From Desmodesmus armatus (Eukaryota > Chlorophyta > Chlorophyceae > Sphaeropleales > Scenedesmaceae), in NCBI GenBank assembly GCA_007449985.2, contig VIIQ02000587.1, positions 186,001 to 250,000 of the forward strand: a DNA stretch of 64,000 bases. Reading direction: 5' to 3'. Each line of letters opens with the position of its first letter. Positions within the stretch are counted from its first letter, which is position 1. The position numbers and the translations under genes are program-made. Positions 47,585 through 59,345 of this stretch are shown one piece after another. A model generated the notes under the pieces. The model ran no database searches. It saw nothing but the letters and a program-made list of their open reading frames with translations, and was not told the origin of the DNA.

Positions 47585-49967
47585 TCAGTGCGAGGCTGCT
47601 GCCTTGTGTGTGGGTGAGGGTGACTTGAACTGTGCGCAGTTGGCCCTGTAGGTCTCATTCCTGCGGTGTTCTGCCTCCAGCGTGTCCCTGCTGATGTCCT
47701 TGCTGGGCCTGATGGCAACCAGGCGCTGGTACAGGGCGTGGTTCTCCTGCACACAACACACAGACACAGCACATACAAAGAGTCTGAAGGCCGCATTTGG
47801 GTGCTGCAGTGTTGGAAGTGTAAGCTTGGCATGCTGTGCTGACATGCCACGGCAGCAAATGAGGAAGTAAGTGGCCGATGTAACCCGTGCATCACCAGCT
47901 GCACCTCCTCATCTACTGAGCCACCACCGAGACGACAAACACACACCTTTCAAGGCAAGCCCTCACAGCAAACTTTGGGTACAATGCAAGCCTGAACCAC
48001 GCAGCGGCAGTATGCCTGCTGGCATCACCATCCGCCCCCCACCTGTGCAATGGTTGTTGCTGCCTTGCGCCTGTTCACTGCTGAGCTGGCCGTGTTGCCG
48101 GGTGCAGGGGGTGCGTTCACATTCTTGGTCCATGCAGGCACCTGCGGAGGGGATGTGTGTGGGACGAAGGGCACGCACACCGCTCAGTCAGGTCAAACCC
48201 GCATGCAGGACTGTTGTACTGAACGCCACAAAGGTCAGGTGATCAACTCCTGTCAGCACAGCAAGGATGTGTGTCTTCACTGGGAGCCTGCTTTTCCCTT
48301 GTGCCGCTGCAGAAGGTGCATGCACACCCTTTGCGCTGTGCGGCTGCACCACCAGGTGTGTGTCAGCGGGTCAGGTTGCTTACCGCCTTGCTGATGGTTG
48401 TGAGGTGGTTGACCAGCAGCTGGTTATCATGAGAGATCTTCATCAGCTGCACACTGCTGTGGCTGTAATCAACCCGGCGGTAGGGCTTGGCCTGCACTCC
48501 AACACGCACAGCAGACGCATGCATGTGTCAGCACATAAACCAGCTCAGTGTCTTACACACATGATGCAGTGTTGGTGTCAAGACGCGCGAGGAGCAAACA
48601 ATCAGGTCCATGCTGCTCCTCAAGTCACAGTGGCTCCATGTCCATGGCTGCTAGATTCCTTTGCAATCAGTCAGCCACCCAGCTTGCTACCAACTAAAGA
48701 TAGCTTTGCACTGCCCTGCTGCCAGCACCAGTGTGCTGGACTCATTCTGCAGGAGTGCAGCGTGGACTACACTACAGTGCAGCTCGTCCAGTGTATTGCC
48801 CATGCTTGTCACTCACCACGGGCACATAGGGCGGTCCAGTGAAGGTCAGTGCCTTGCCGTTGGCAGCCCTGCGCAGTGAACGGACAGCAGGCATACAACA
48901 GCAGCGTGGGTACCGCAGGAGCTTGTTCACAGCTGGATGATAGCCGCACCAGCACCACTGCTGGGGCTGTTTTGATGGTGCTGGGTTACACACCACTGTA
49001 CGTTTGTTGCTGCTGGTGTTGATACAGACAGGTGAAACAGTGGAAACAGGGGGTTGCCCTGCAGGCTAGGTAGTTCATGGCACCCCCATGACTGTCGCAA
49101 GCAACACTCAGCACGTGCTGCGCAACCTGCTACCGGCCACTGCCACAGCTTGCAGGACAGGCGTGCTAGCTTTCAAGTGTGTGAAGACATTCGTGGTGTG
49201 TGATACTCATACATTGCCAAGCCACACCTGCTATTTCACCCACCTGTCAGGGAAGGTGCCGTAGCCTCCATGAGTGCTGCCTGGTGAGTGTGGGGCTGCT
49301 GCTGCATGAGACACATGCTTGTGTGGGTGCTGCGCTGCATGCTGTGCTGGGATGTGCTGGTGCTGCTCCTGCACAACCTCCTCCTGCACATCCTGCGCCT
49401 GCTGCTGCTGTACCTCCTGCTCCTCTGTGTCCTCATGTGCCTCCTGCTGCTGCTCCTGCTCCTCAGCTGGTGCCTCTGCTGTAGGCTGCTGCTGGGGCAC
49501 TGCTGGGGTTGAGGCCAGGGGTGCCTGCACCACCTCCTTCTCCTCCTCCTCAGCCTCTGCTGCTGCCTTAACAGGCTGCTGCTCGGGGCCCTCATCTGCT
49601 GGCGTCACTGCTGACTCTGGTGCCGCCTGTGTTGGGGCCTCTGCAGCGGGCTGTGGGGTGTCCTCTGCGGGATTGCTGTGGTTGGAGGACCGGCCGTCAG
49701 CTGCTGCATCAGCAGCTGTGCTTGGCTCCACTGCGGGCTCATCAGCTGCTTTGTCTGACTGCACCTCAAGCTCTGCAGGGGTCTCCCCAACTGGGGCATC
49801 AGCCTGCAACATCCAAAACAGCAACAGGCAGGACAGCAGTCAGTGATAAAATACTGTTGTCACTGAGGTGATGCAGGCGAGTCCCACGCGGTACTTGCCT
49901 GTTCGTGAGGTTCATTCTCGTGTATCTGGCCGACATTTAGCTGCTGTTCTGCACCGGGCTCCGCCAT
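47585..49967 (-). CDS. CFAP97: CFAP97/hemingway-family protein (cilium-associated)
   Basis: Six exons: 49899-49967, 49244-49803, 48817-48868, 48384-48491, 48043-48141 and 47585-47746. All phases fit, 349 aa. The start MAEPGAEQQLNVG is the first ATG. Residues about 24-210 are an acidic Gln/Glu/Ala-rich disordered region. The C-terminal half is the conserved part: GPPYVPV, AKPYRRVDYSHSSVQLMKIS, HDNQLLVNHLTTISKA, AVNRRKAATTIAQENHALYQ, RLVAIRPSKDISRDTLEAEH. This YRxxDYSxSSxQLxKIsxxN plus NRRxxxxxIxxENxxLxxRL layout is that of CFAP97/hemingway proteins, which act in ciliary axoneme formation in animals. The first intron begins CAG/gcaagt, a consensus GC donor. A 226-bp gap separates its ATG from the stop of the MUT-7-like gene upstream. 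Family call good; ciliary role is inferred. Confidence 0.85.
49804..49898 (-). other. GC-AG intron in CFAP97
   Basis: The first intron of the CFAP97 gene starts GCAAGT after ACAG and ends TTGCAG. This matches the strict consensus AG/GCAAGT seen in known GC-AG introns. It joins phase 0 codons and connects the only good start exon (MAEPG...) to the acidic region. Confidence 0.75.
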
Positions 49968-50193
49968 GGCTCCGTGGGAATATTAAAAGCAGGTTCCCGA
50001 TTTGTTGCGCCTGTTTGCTAGATAGAAAGTCCGCAATATGTGCAATATTTCAACATAAGACTGTCGTGTAGCCTTGGAACCACGACGAAACATGACAGGG
50101 CTACAGCCCGCAGTGAGGTACAACTGAACCTCCACAGGGCAAAAGGTGAGCAGGACAGTACGGCTGTCTAATGCTGACCCATTCCCACCACCT

Positions 50194-53100
50194 TCAAAGT
50201 AGGTCGCCACCTTGCTCCCGGCCCTTTGTGCTCTGCAACGGTGTGGGCCTGCTCTTGCCCTCTGTGAAGAGGCCCTCCAGGAGGTTGATAGCTGCATACG
50301 ACTTCGGCCCCATCCACACGCACTTGCCACACCTGCAGCATGCAATCAGCAACACAGTGCCAACATTCTCTCAACTGCTTCGACCATGCAACTGTATCAG
50401 CTGCAAGCCCTGCAATGCCTGACGCACTTACTTGTAAACCGCATCACCAGCAAGTTCACATAGGCAACAACCTGCCAACACACACAAGACAGTTCTCGAT
50501 AGTCCAACAGAAAGAGTCATCATGCCAGCAACAAACGACAAGTAATTGTTGGTGCCCCGCCCCCATCCCCACTCACTTTCCACACTCCCAGAACTCTGTC
50601 ACCAGTGACCTCAGCCGCTCAGTCACTTCAGGGTGAGCTGCCGCCTGCTCATGGGTGATGCGCTTGAACGCAGCCGCATTGCACACGCTGCAGCGCGACA
50701 TCAACTGGGACTCATCCAACCTGCGGGGACAGCAGGATTACAGCCACACAGGCGACACCAGCAGACACGACATGGATGTGTCATCACATGTGTTCTGTCA
50801 GTGCCACACTGTAGGGCAGCAGGGCACTTGGCTGTGTCTGGTAGCAGCCGGGGCCTGAGAGGTTACGTGCGGACCTGGATGGACAGCAGGAGGCTGCTGA
50901 ATCCCATAGGCAGGCCTCATCTGCCCTGGCAGGAACCACTACTTGTTCACCGGAGAGCAAACACGATCAATCTGGGTCAAAACATGCCACTCGCGCGCCC
51001 AAAAGATGAGGTCTCCTTCTGCCACCACCGCTCACTCACTTGATGCCAAAGTGGTTGCTCAGCTCAGTCAGCTGGTCTGCTGGCTCATTGCTGCTGAGGA
51101 GGTACACACTGCCACCCACATCACGCCTGCTGGCCAGCTTTTGGTCTCGCGTCACAAACAAGCGGCCCTGCAGGCATTCGGGACGTAAAGAAAGTCACAA
51201 GTGCATGCCTGCTTGAGTCGCCCCCAACATCAAAAGTGCGTGGATGGATGGTGGCCCAGCCAGGAAGAGTGCACCTGCGTGGATGGATGGTGGCCCAGCC
51301 AGGAAGAGTGCACCAGCCATGTTGCCCACCAACAGACCCACCCTACCATCCCCCCTTCCCAGCCACCCTCCCAGCCTCATAGAACTGCTTGCATTTGACG
51401 GATATGTTGCCTACATGCTACGTACACTTGTATCCTCTCTGCTTAACTCACCTGCAGCAGTGCTGCCTCCTGCACTTGCTGTATGAGTGTGGCCTGCTGG
51501 TGGGGGTGGCCCTGCTGACCAGGCTCCACAAACTCAGCATCAATGCCCAGCGCCCTCAACCAACGAGTCAGGCGGCCCAGCATGCTGTCCAGCAGGAACT
51601 TGGGCTGCACACAGACACACACACAGACACATGTGTAGGATTGGTTCGACTTAGCCCAAGCCCAGGGTGTTTCACACACGTGTAGAGAGAAGGGACGCAA
51701 GGGCAGGGCACACCCTGTGCCAAAAACGCAGACAATGCAGTCTACTCTCCAGCAGGAACATGGCCTGCAAGGTCACACACCCGGGGGGGGGGGGGGAGTT
51801 GAGGAGTGCTCGAGTGCATAGCATGAAGCAACATGCATTTTGAGGCCGCTACCTGGCGCGCAGGGCAGTTGGTATCTGCCAATTGGTAAAAAACGATGCT
51901 GGTTCCATGCTTTCCTCCTCTGCTAGACAGAGCTGTTGCTTGCTCTTCAAGCGCACAGCACACACACGTCCCAGTGGCACTGTTACCAGCGTCAGGCGGA
52001 GCAAAGTGCTGCTGCAGGGGTGTTTTTAAGATTGTGGATCAACTCACCGGTCCCTGCAGGGATGGGCCACTGCTGTCAGGTGTGGCAGTGCCAGTGAGCG
52101 TGCTCAGGCCAGCTGCCTCTGCCGGTGCATCTGCCACGTCTGCCACGTCAGCACCCCCAGACAGCGCCAGCAACTCCTCAAAGCTCAGCTGCAGTACAGC
52201 ACCAGGACCGCACTGAACCGCCAGCACTGCTGGCACGGTGCTGCTGATGCTGCTTCTGTTGGCAGCATTGCTGGTGGCAGCAGTATTGGATGCACTATTA
52301 CTGCTTGGTTCTGCTGCAGCAGCTGCTGCGCCGCGCGGGGGCGCGCTGTCTTGGTCAACTGGCGATGCTGGTACTGGTGGAGAGTCCTCATTTTGGGGTT
52401 GGTCCTGACAGGGCACCAGCGCTGCTGCTGCCACAAGCCCCAGGCTGCCCCGGCCTGCACCAAGCGGCATGCTGCTGCTGCCGCCTGCATCAGGCTGCCC
52501 TGCTGCTGTTGCGGTATTTGCTGGTGAAGAGGCTTCAAGCTCAGCTGCCGCAGCTGCTGTGGACTGAGCAGCTGCTGGTGCGGCTGCCAGTCGCTGGTCA
52601 ACAATCACAGGCAGTCTGCCATCATAGCCCACAGGCGGTACACCTGAGGGGGCACAGGACAAACACACAATGAAAGATACACCAGAATGGTTTTATTTGA
52701 CATCCACTCTATTGGGGCTGGTTGCCTTGAAAAACAAGAAGGGCTTCACATCACAGCACTTCAGCACTGCTTCATATCACAGCACTGCTGGCAGCATAGT
52801 GTGCAGCAAGTTGGAGGTCCACAAAGCACGACCAGCCAACCGCTGGAGTGCTTGAGGCCTTGCTGCAATGCTACAGGTCCAGTGGTCCTGGCCCTAAACC
52901 ATGCTGTGATGGTGCGTGTGCGTGTTGCTGACAAAGCCCAGCTGGTGCTGATGCTATAGGCCGTGCACTCACCTGAGGAGAAGCCTGTCAGGCGCGCCAC
53001 AGTTGGCTCAGGGGCTATCACAATGGACCTCCGCTTCACACCCATCAGCGCCGCCAGCTGCAAGAACAACAGTCAAGGCGATAAGGTGGTCAGTGTGCCT

Positions 53101-56100
53101 CGAACCGTGCTCGCGACACCTGAAAAGCAACATCATACAGTCACCCAACACACCATCTGCTGCGGCTGCCTTGCGCAACAGTCCTGCAAAATCATGAAAC
53201 GGGCTGCCTGTAAGTCCATCAAGCAGCACCACAGCTGGTTCGTGACCAGCTGCCGCACCTCACACAAGCAGCTTGGCGGCGGCAGCTACAGGCATGCGGG
53301 CAGACGCCCTCAGCACATGCTGCAGCCGCTGCAGCCTACTAGGGGTGGCAGTGCCTGCAGGACGCCTACTGCCTAGCAAGCACTGACACAGGCAGCCCTC
53401 TGCAGCAGCTACAGCCCTGCTGGCCAGGGCCTGGCCTGACTGGGCTGCTGCTGCCTTGCCAGCCGCCCTGCTTGTGTGAAGTGCCACAAACTGAATCGTG
53501 CTGGTGCTGACGGTGGGAAGACTGTAGCTGCGGCTGTAGCTGTGGCTGTTGCAGTAAGCCGGGCGTGCCTTGTGCATGTCAATGCGTTGGTCTCCCCGGG
53601 TCACCACCAGGCGGGGCTGTTGGTCCACCAGCAGCGTCATGGTCTTGGCAACCTGGTGGATGGACACACCGGCGGCTGCCGCTGTCTCCCAGGCCGTGGT
53701 GTGTGCTGAGCGGGGTGTGAGCGCAGCACAGGCAGGTTGGGGACGTAAGCAGGTCAGGGCCTTCACATGCAAAGAGCTGCGTGGGTGCTGCTGATACTAT
53801 TAGTTAATTTGTAATCAACAACATGTGACATGTGAGCACAGACACTTGGCTGAAATACGAAAGCAGTGTTGTTGGTGCTGATTATTATTCACATTGGAGT
53901 ATAAATAATGTGCATGCTGCAGTGTGCTAGCATCGCAGCTTGGGCTGCTGCCAGCCAGCAGCGCCCCATACCTGGTGCTGCCAGCACATGCAGGCGCTGA
54001 AACCTGTCTTGCAAGCCATGCTGCTGCAGGAGGGCGAGCACCTGCTGTTCACCTGCAGGCATCGTACAGCACAGGCTGAACACAGCTGAAGGAGGAGGAC
54101 ATTGGAGCGCTGTTGGAGCGCCGTGCGTACTAAGATGTGTGGGGGTGAACGTCTGATACAGAGGTGGCTTCAGGGTCCATTCACACCTGTGACTAATCCG
54201 CACATTGAAGGTCCTCAAGTACTCACAACGACATAGCTCACCGCGTGCATGCCTGACCCTGCCAGCACTGCCGACAACATCAGTCCGCCCATGGGCAAAC
54301 ATGCACAAAGATGTTGACCAGCCAACGTATTGCACGCTGCTAACCCAACTCAGCAGGCGCACCTGCAGGCCTTGACCTTGCCACTGCATCTGCGACTGTT
54401 GTGCTGGTGCTGGCACCGCCACCAAGTGCCAGGGGGGTTGCAGGAGAGGGTGCGGCTGTGGTAGGTGCCACTGACCTTGCAGCCGCTGCAGCAGCAGTTG
54501 GACTGCCGGGCTCACTGTTAGTTGCTGAGGGTTGCTGGGGCTGCAAACAGCAACAAGACAGCCTCAACAACTACATCGCCATAATTTTTTGCTGTTTGTG
54601 CCAATTCATGTGAAGAATTCTGCCGCAGAGAAGAAAAAATTCTTAAGGGAACGGAGCATAGCATGTGCTCAGGATTGCTTGCTTGCAACCCCAGGGGCTG
54701 CGGCAAGGTGCCTGCTGACCATGCAGTAGTGCCTGCCAGGCTGTGCTTACTTGTAGCACTCACTCTGCTGAGAGTCTTGGTGTGCTGCTGCACAAGCTGC
54801 TGTGTTGCTTCAGGGCCCAACTGCTGCTTCAAAACATCAAAGCACTTGGGCAAGACATATGCATCAAGTGCTGCGTAGCTCTTCTGCCTGTCTGTTAGCG
54901 GCCTGGACTGCCAATCAGACATCTGCTGTGACTTGTCTGCAAGTCACACAAACAACCACACAACAGCGCCTTGATGTCAAGTGGTGTGGGAGCCACACAT
55001 GAGCCTGGCCGGCTGCACCTGATCGGCTCCTGGTACCGTTCGTCTTGGCAACTCCACAAAAGAAAGGCATGTGGTAGTTGTGGTGAACAGCTAAGCTGGC
55101 GTGCATCAGATGCTGGCCAGGAGCCCCAGGGCAATGTTGACAGTGTGCCAAGAGCGAGGGCAGCTGACAACTGGCTGGCAACCCAGCATGGCACAGCACA
55201 GCACGCACCCAGAGGCTTGCCCAGCAGCTCCTGACACAGCGTCGACAGCCCAACTGCAGACAGCGTGCGTGCTGCACGTCCCTGTGTTGCATCATCCAAC
55301 ATACAGGCGAGGTCAGCACAAACGGCGAGAACAGACCACACGCACTGGAAGCAGACATGCACAGCACCCTGGTAGCTTTGTCCTGCAGCCAGGGGGATTA
55401 GAGTGAATGCCGGGTGTGTGATGCATGCAAGTGTGTGTAGACACAGGGAGTGCATCCAGCCAATGCAACCATCCAATCCAGTGTGTGTGTGCAGGGAGGG
55501 CAGCGTACATATGCTTTCACGCAGCGCTGTCATGCATGCACAGACAGCCAAGTACGGAGGGGCGCATTGTTTCGTAAGGCAGCAAAGAACGACGGTCAGC
55601 ACGCTTGGATGCATGGTAGCGGGGAGCATGAAGAGTTGAGCCTGCCTCCCTCTCACCGGGTGCTTTGCCGCCAGCCCATAAGCCACAAACAGTGGCCTCA
55701 GGTCCAGCACACCCACCACCTGCCTGAAGCAGCCAACTCCCGCCCAGCTGCCTGCCAGCTTGGCTATGTCTCCTGCCACCTCAAAGCCCAGCTTCAGCAC
55801 AGCCCCATCACCCAGCAAGGGCCCCAGGCAGGCCTCTAGGGCCTCTGGGTGGTGCTGACAGAGTGCCATCAGGTCAAACAGGACAACATGGGTGCGGCTC
55901 GCCACCTGCATGGATGGTTGCAGGATGGTGGGCAGGGTGGCTGTGACTGTAGCCAACAGTGCATACAGTACTGCAGCTGCCACTGGCAGTGAGGGAGGGG
56001 AGTGCACACACCCTACTCGCATAGAGCATAGGAAGCTTACCACCTCCCGACAGGTGTATCACAGCACGGCTTGGTCATGCACGTGATCAGCAATAGGCAA

Positions 56101-59100
56101 TATCCCGACTCATGTCACCTAACGCCCGACAGGTGTATCACAGCACTGCTTGGTCATGCATGTGATCAGCAACAGGCAATAGGCTCTTGGGGCAACATCT
56201 GCGGTAATATCGCATGCACACAGGGAGAAACAGCTCATGCAATGGCTGGTTGCCGCCCAGGCCTGCATCAACAGGCCCACCTGCAGCACAGCCGCTGGTG
56301 ATGCCACTCCAGCCACATGTGAGGGCTTCCACTCCACGTCAAGGCCCAGCACATCGCTGCCGCTAAGGGCCTGGTGGGCCCTGGAGCAGCCGGCAGCGTC
56401 GTCAACCCACAGCAGGTGGCTGGCTGACGGCAGCTCCAGCTGCAGGTAGGCGGCACGCCGGGCGGCCTCTTGGGCAGCTATCACAGCTGCAGCAACAGCG
56501 AAGCAATGACGCAACTAAGCAGTATGCCCGAAGTGGAGCAGTCTTGGCAACTTGTCCGTGTAGCCCTCTATATGTGTGTGAAGCCTCTTGCCCTGAGTCC
56601 ACTGTGCACACAGGCACAGTAAGCTAGCCGCATCTGAGCTGAGAAGTCAATGGCTTGACAGGAGCCACAGGCGGAGACAGTGTATGAGTAGAAGGCACCC
56701 TGCAGGTCCCTGTGGCTTGGCCTGCCTGTGTTGTATCAGCAGTACAGAACTGCACGCTGCCAAGTAATTGAAGGGCCTCAAAGGCTGTATGGGTACTACC
56801 CAACAACAGATACCAACAACCGATGACAATAACTGTTTCTGGAGCACGTGGCTACTGCTGAGTTTGACCAACAAAAGGCTGCACCACATGGCAGACGCAC
56901 CTGGGTCTGGTGGGGCCAGTGTATTGCGTGGCAGTGCCAGCTGCTTGCGGTACTCCTCAGCCAATGCATGCTCACCCAGCTCGGCCATGCCCTGGACCAG
57001 CTGCCTCTGCAGGAGGGGGGGGGGGCACAGCAGCCATACAGCAACAGCAGTTGTTGGCACGCCGGCACCTACACTTGTTCCTGCAGCTAGTGCATACAAG
57101 GCTCCTGTGTCTGATACACCTGACAATCCATACACTGGCTGGCTGACTACATGAGTGCTAGCATGCACGCCCCGAGGCGGCATGTGGTGCCTGTGTTGGC
57201 TCAATCCATCACTTCCGCTACTGCAGCCATAACAGCAAGGGCTCACAGCACATCGGGAGTGAGGACAGCCAAGCACTAGCTGTGCATGCAGGCACCTGGC
57301 AGTTGCCTGGCCTCACCTGCAGGGCCCCATCATTTCCTGCATAGCTCAGCGCCACTGACCACAGGCGCTTGTCCAGCAGGCGTGACAAGCTGCGCTGCCG
57401 GTACATCGCCTCAACGTTGGGGAACTCCGCCCGCAGCTGCAGCTGCCGCACAGCACGCGCTGCTGGCTTCAGGCGGCCTAGGGCCACACACGCCTCCACA
57501 AATGATATCTGCAGTCAGCATGGGTCACAGCAGCAACGACATCAATGCACCCACTCCGGCACCAACACTACTGAAAACACCACAGCAGGCACATGTGACA
57601 GCAGGCTGCAAAGTGCTGTGTGAGGATGCAGCTCCAAGCGATGCAGTGCTGCACTTGAAGAGAAACACACAGGCACATGTCACACCTCTGGGGTGCTGGT
57701 GTTGTTGCAGGTAGATCCATAACACTACCCCGGCTGGCTGCAGCCAATGCCGCATGGAGGCTCAATCTGTGCTGAGCAGCACCCACCAAAACATACCGCT
57801 GGCCCACTGCAAAGGAGTCACCTCTATAGAGCCCTGCACCTCCCTAGCTTCATGCGCACCTGATAGTCTCTGCCCAGTGATGTGGCCCACTGCTGTGCCA
57901 GTGTGTCCTGACCGTCTGCCACCAGCTGTGTCAGGACCTCCACCCTGTCAACCACCTCATCAAGGCCCTGACAGCATCAAAACACAGTGACAGCATCCAA
58001 ACACAATGACAACATAGTGACAGCATCAGGACACCGTGACAGCAGCAGGAGTTTGTGTCAGCACCGCGACACAAACAGAGAATAACATGCTAGGGACACG
58101 GCAGTGGCGCAGTGCTGCAGCAGTGCCAAGGCTGTGGGGCTTCAGGTGATTGGGCGATAGTTGGTGGGACAGGAAGTGCGGTTTGGGGGAGGGGTGTTGA
58201 TTTGCAGCCTTGCACAACACTGACAGCGTGCCAGTGCACCAGCGTCAGGTCAGGGCAGGCGGCGGCATCATGCTGGTGATCTTTCAGAGCTCAGGAAAAC
58301 CAAATCGACCTGCCGTGGCCACGGGAGGGGAAACCGTTGTGTCACAAGGTGCAACATGGGACGGATCGTCCCTGGTGATTGGTGACTTCTACAGGGGCCA
58401 TGAGCGTGTGCAATCAACATCTCAGGGCAGACAGCTGCAGCCATGCTGTGCACAGCACTGCTGTGTCTTGCTATGTGTGTCCCTATGTGGTGTCCAGGTA
58501 TGGCCTGTGCCATATGACGATAACAGTATCGCACCTCAAACTGCATCATGAGGTACACTGCTGGCTTGTAGCTGGTTGGCTGCTGCAGCATCAGGGGCAG
58601 GGCAGCGCTCAGCTGCTGCCAGCCGTCAGGCCCCAGGTCATCCCTTGTCAGTTGGAAGCTGGAAGCTACCTGCATTGGCATAATGTTGGTCGACGAATAC
58701 AAGGACTGTAATGTGCGGGCCAGTGCGTAAGGGACTGATTGCGTAGGTGTAAGCAAAGAGAGGAAAGCTTGCCCATTGTCTGCTGATGATGGCTGGGGTG
58801 TGGGGCAACCACCAGTGTGTGCCTGCAGCTTTTTGCACCTGCTCTGCAGGTGAAACCAGGCTGCATCACCCACCTTGGAGGCGAGCTTGCTAGCTCCATG
58901 GCTGCTGTACAGAAGCATTAGCTCCGTCGCCAGCTGCCTGTGTTCACTGGGTCCGGTTGCTGCTTTAGGCAGGGCTTCAATCAGAAGGTGCTGAACGGCA
59001 TTGTTGCTGATGTTGAAGGTGGAGGGGGGCGATGTTGGAACAGAAGCATGTGGTGGAGAACGAGAACACCACAAAAGGCACTCCAAGATAAAGTCTGCAG

Positions 59101-59345
59101 CTGTATTGGGGTCCACCTGTGAGAAATCAGCATCAGCAGCAACATCAAGTAGTGACAACAGCAAGATCACGGTTTCAGATCACACACAAAAGCATGCCCA
59201 CCTGCTCCACCGCGGCGCACAGCGCTTTCAGGACCGTGGAAAAGTTTCCCTTGGTGCTTGCTAGCTGTTCCTGCACTAAATGCAGAAACTGGGTGTACTG
59301 TTCCTCTGTGGGAGACCCCTCCAGCAGCGTGCGCAATTCGTCCAT
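50194..59345 (-). CDS. EXD3: MUT-7/EXD3-like 3'-5' exonuclease with internal YbaK-type deacylase domain and Mut7-C nuclease domain
   Basis: Nineteen exons, all GT-AG and phase-matched: 59202-59345, 58874-59116, 58535-58669, 57860-57967, 57317-57508, 56901-57006, 56281-56486, 55657-55905, 55209-55281, 54764-54936, 54363-54540, 53972-54052, 53266-53705, 52973-53057, 52048-52643, 51452-51604, 51040-51167, 50577-50720, 50194-50332; about 1,190 aa. Residues 1-309: helical EXD3-like region. About 330-535: DEDDy exonuclease, D359/E361 (LGLDVEW), D424 (GFEVAGD), Y506/D510 (YAALD). About 605-985: YbaK/ProX-like domain (GVSIHQVAKTMTLLV, VVTRGDQRIDMHK, GVKRRSIVIAPEP, LTGFSSGGVPPVGY, LPVIVDQRL, LQLSFEELLALSGGADVADV) split by Ala/Ser-rich inserts. 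1004-1190: Mut7-C (KFLLDSMLGRLTRWLRALGI, LFVTRDQKL) and zinc ribbon (CSVC, FWECGKCGKCVWMGP). Start ATG 59345 is the first Met of the first exon. Insert 53266-53568 could instead be a GC-AG intron (then about 1,089 aa). Confidence 0.9.
51237..51314. repeat. Tandem duplication, 2 x 39 bp, intronic
   Basis: TGCGTGGATGGATGGTGGCC and the following 19 nt occur twice back to back without mismatch. The repeat is inside the intron between the first two Mut7-C exons. Confidence 0.95.
56046..56181. repeat. Direct repeat, 2 x 57 bp, intronic
   Basis: Copies at 56046-56102 and 56125-56181 begin CCCGACAGGTGTATCACAGC and differ at a few positions, with a 22-nt spacer. They lie in the intron that splits the exonuclease domain between exo I and exo II. 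Confidence 0.9.

Noticed and set aside
50425..50470. Exon-like segment with good borders reading LCELAGDAVYK
   Set aside because: Including it breaks the phase with the preceding exon. Joining 50577 directly to 50332 gives the zinc ribbon FWECGKCGKCVWMGP in perfect phase, so this segment is treated as intron.
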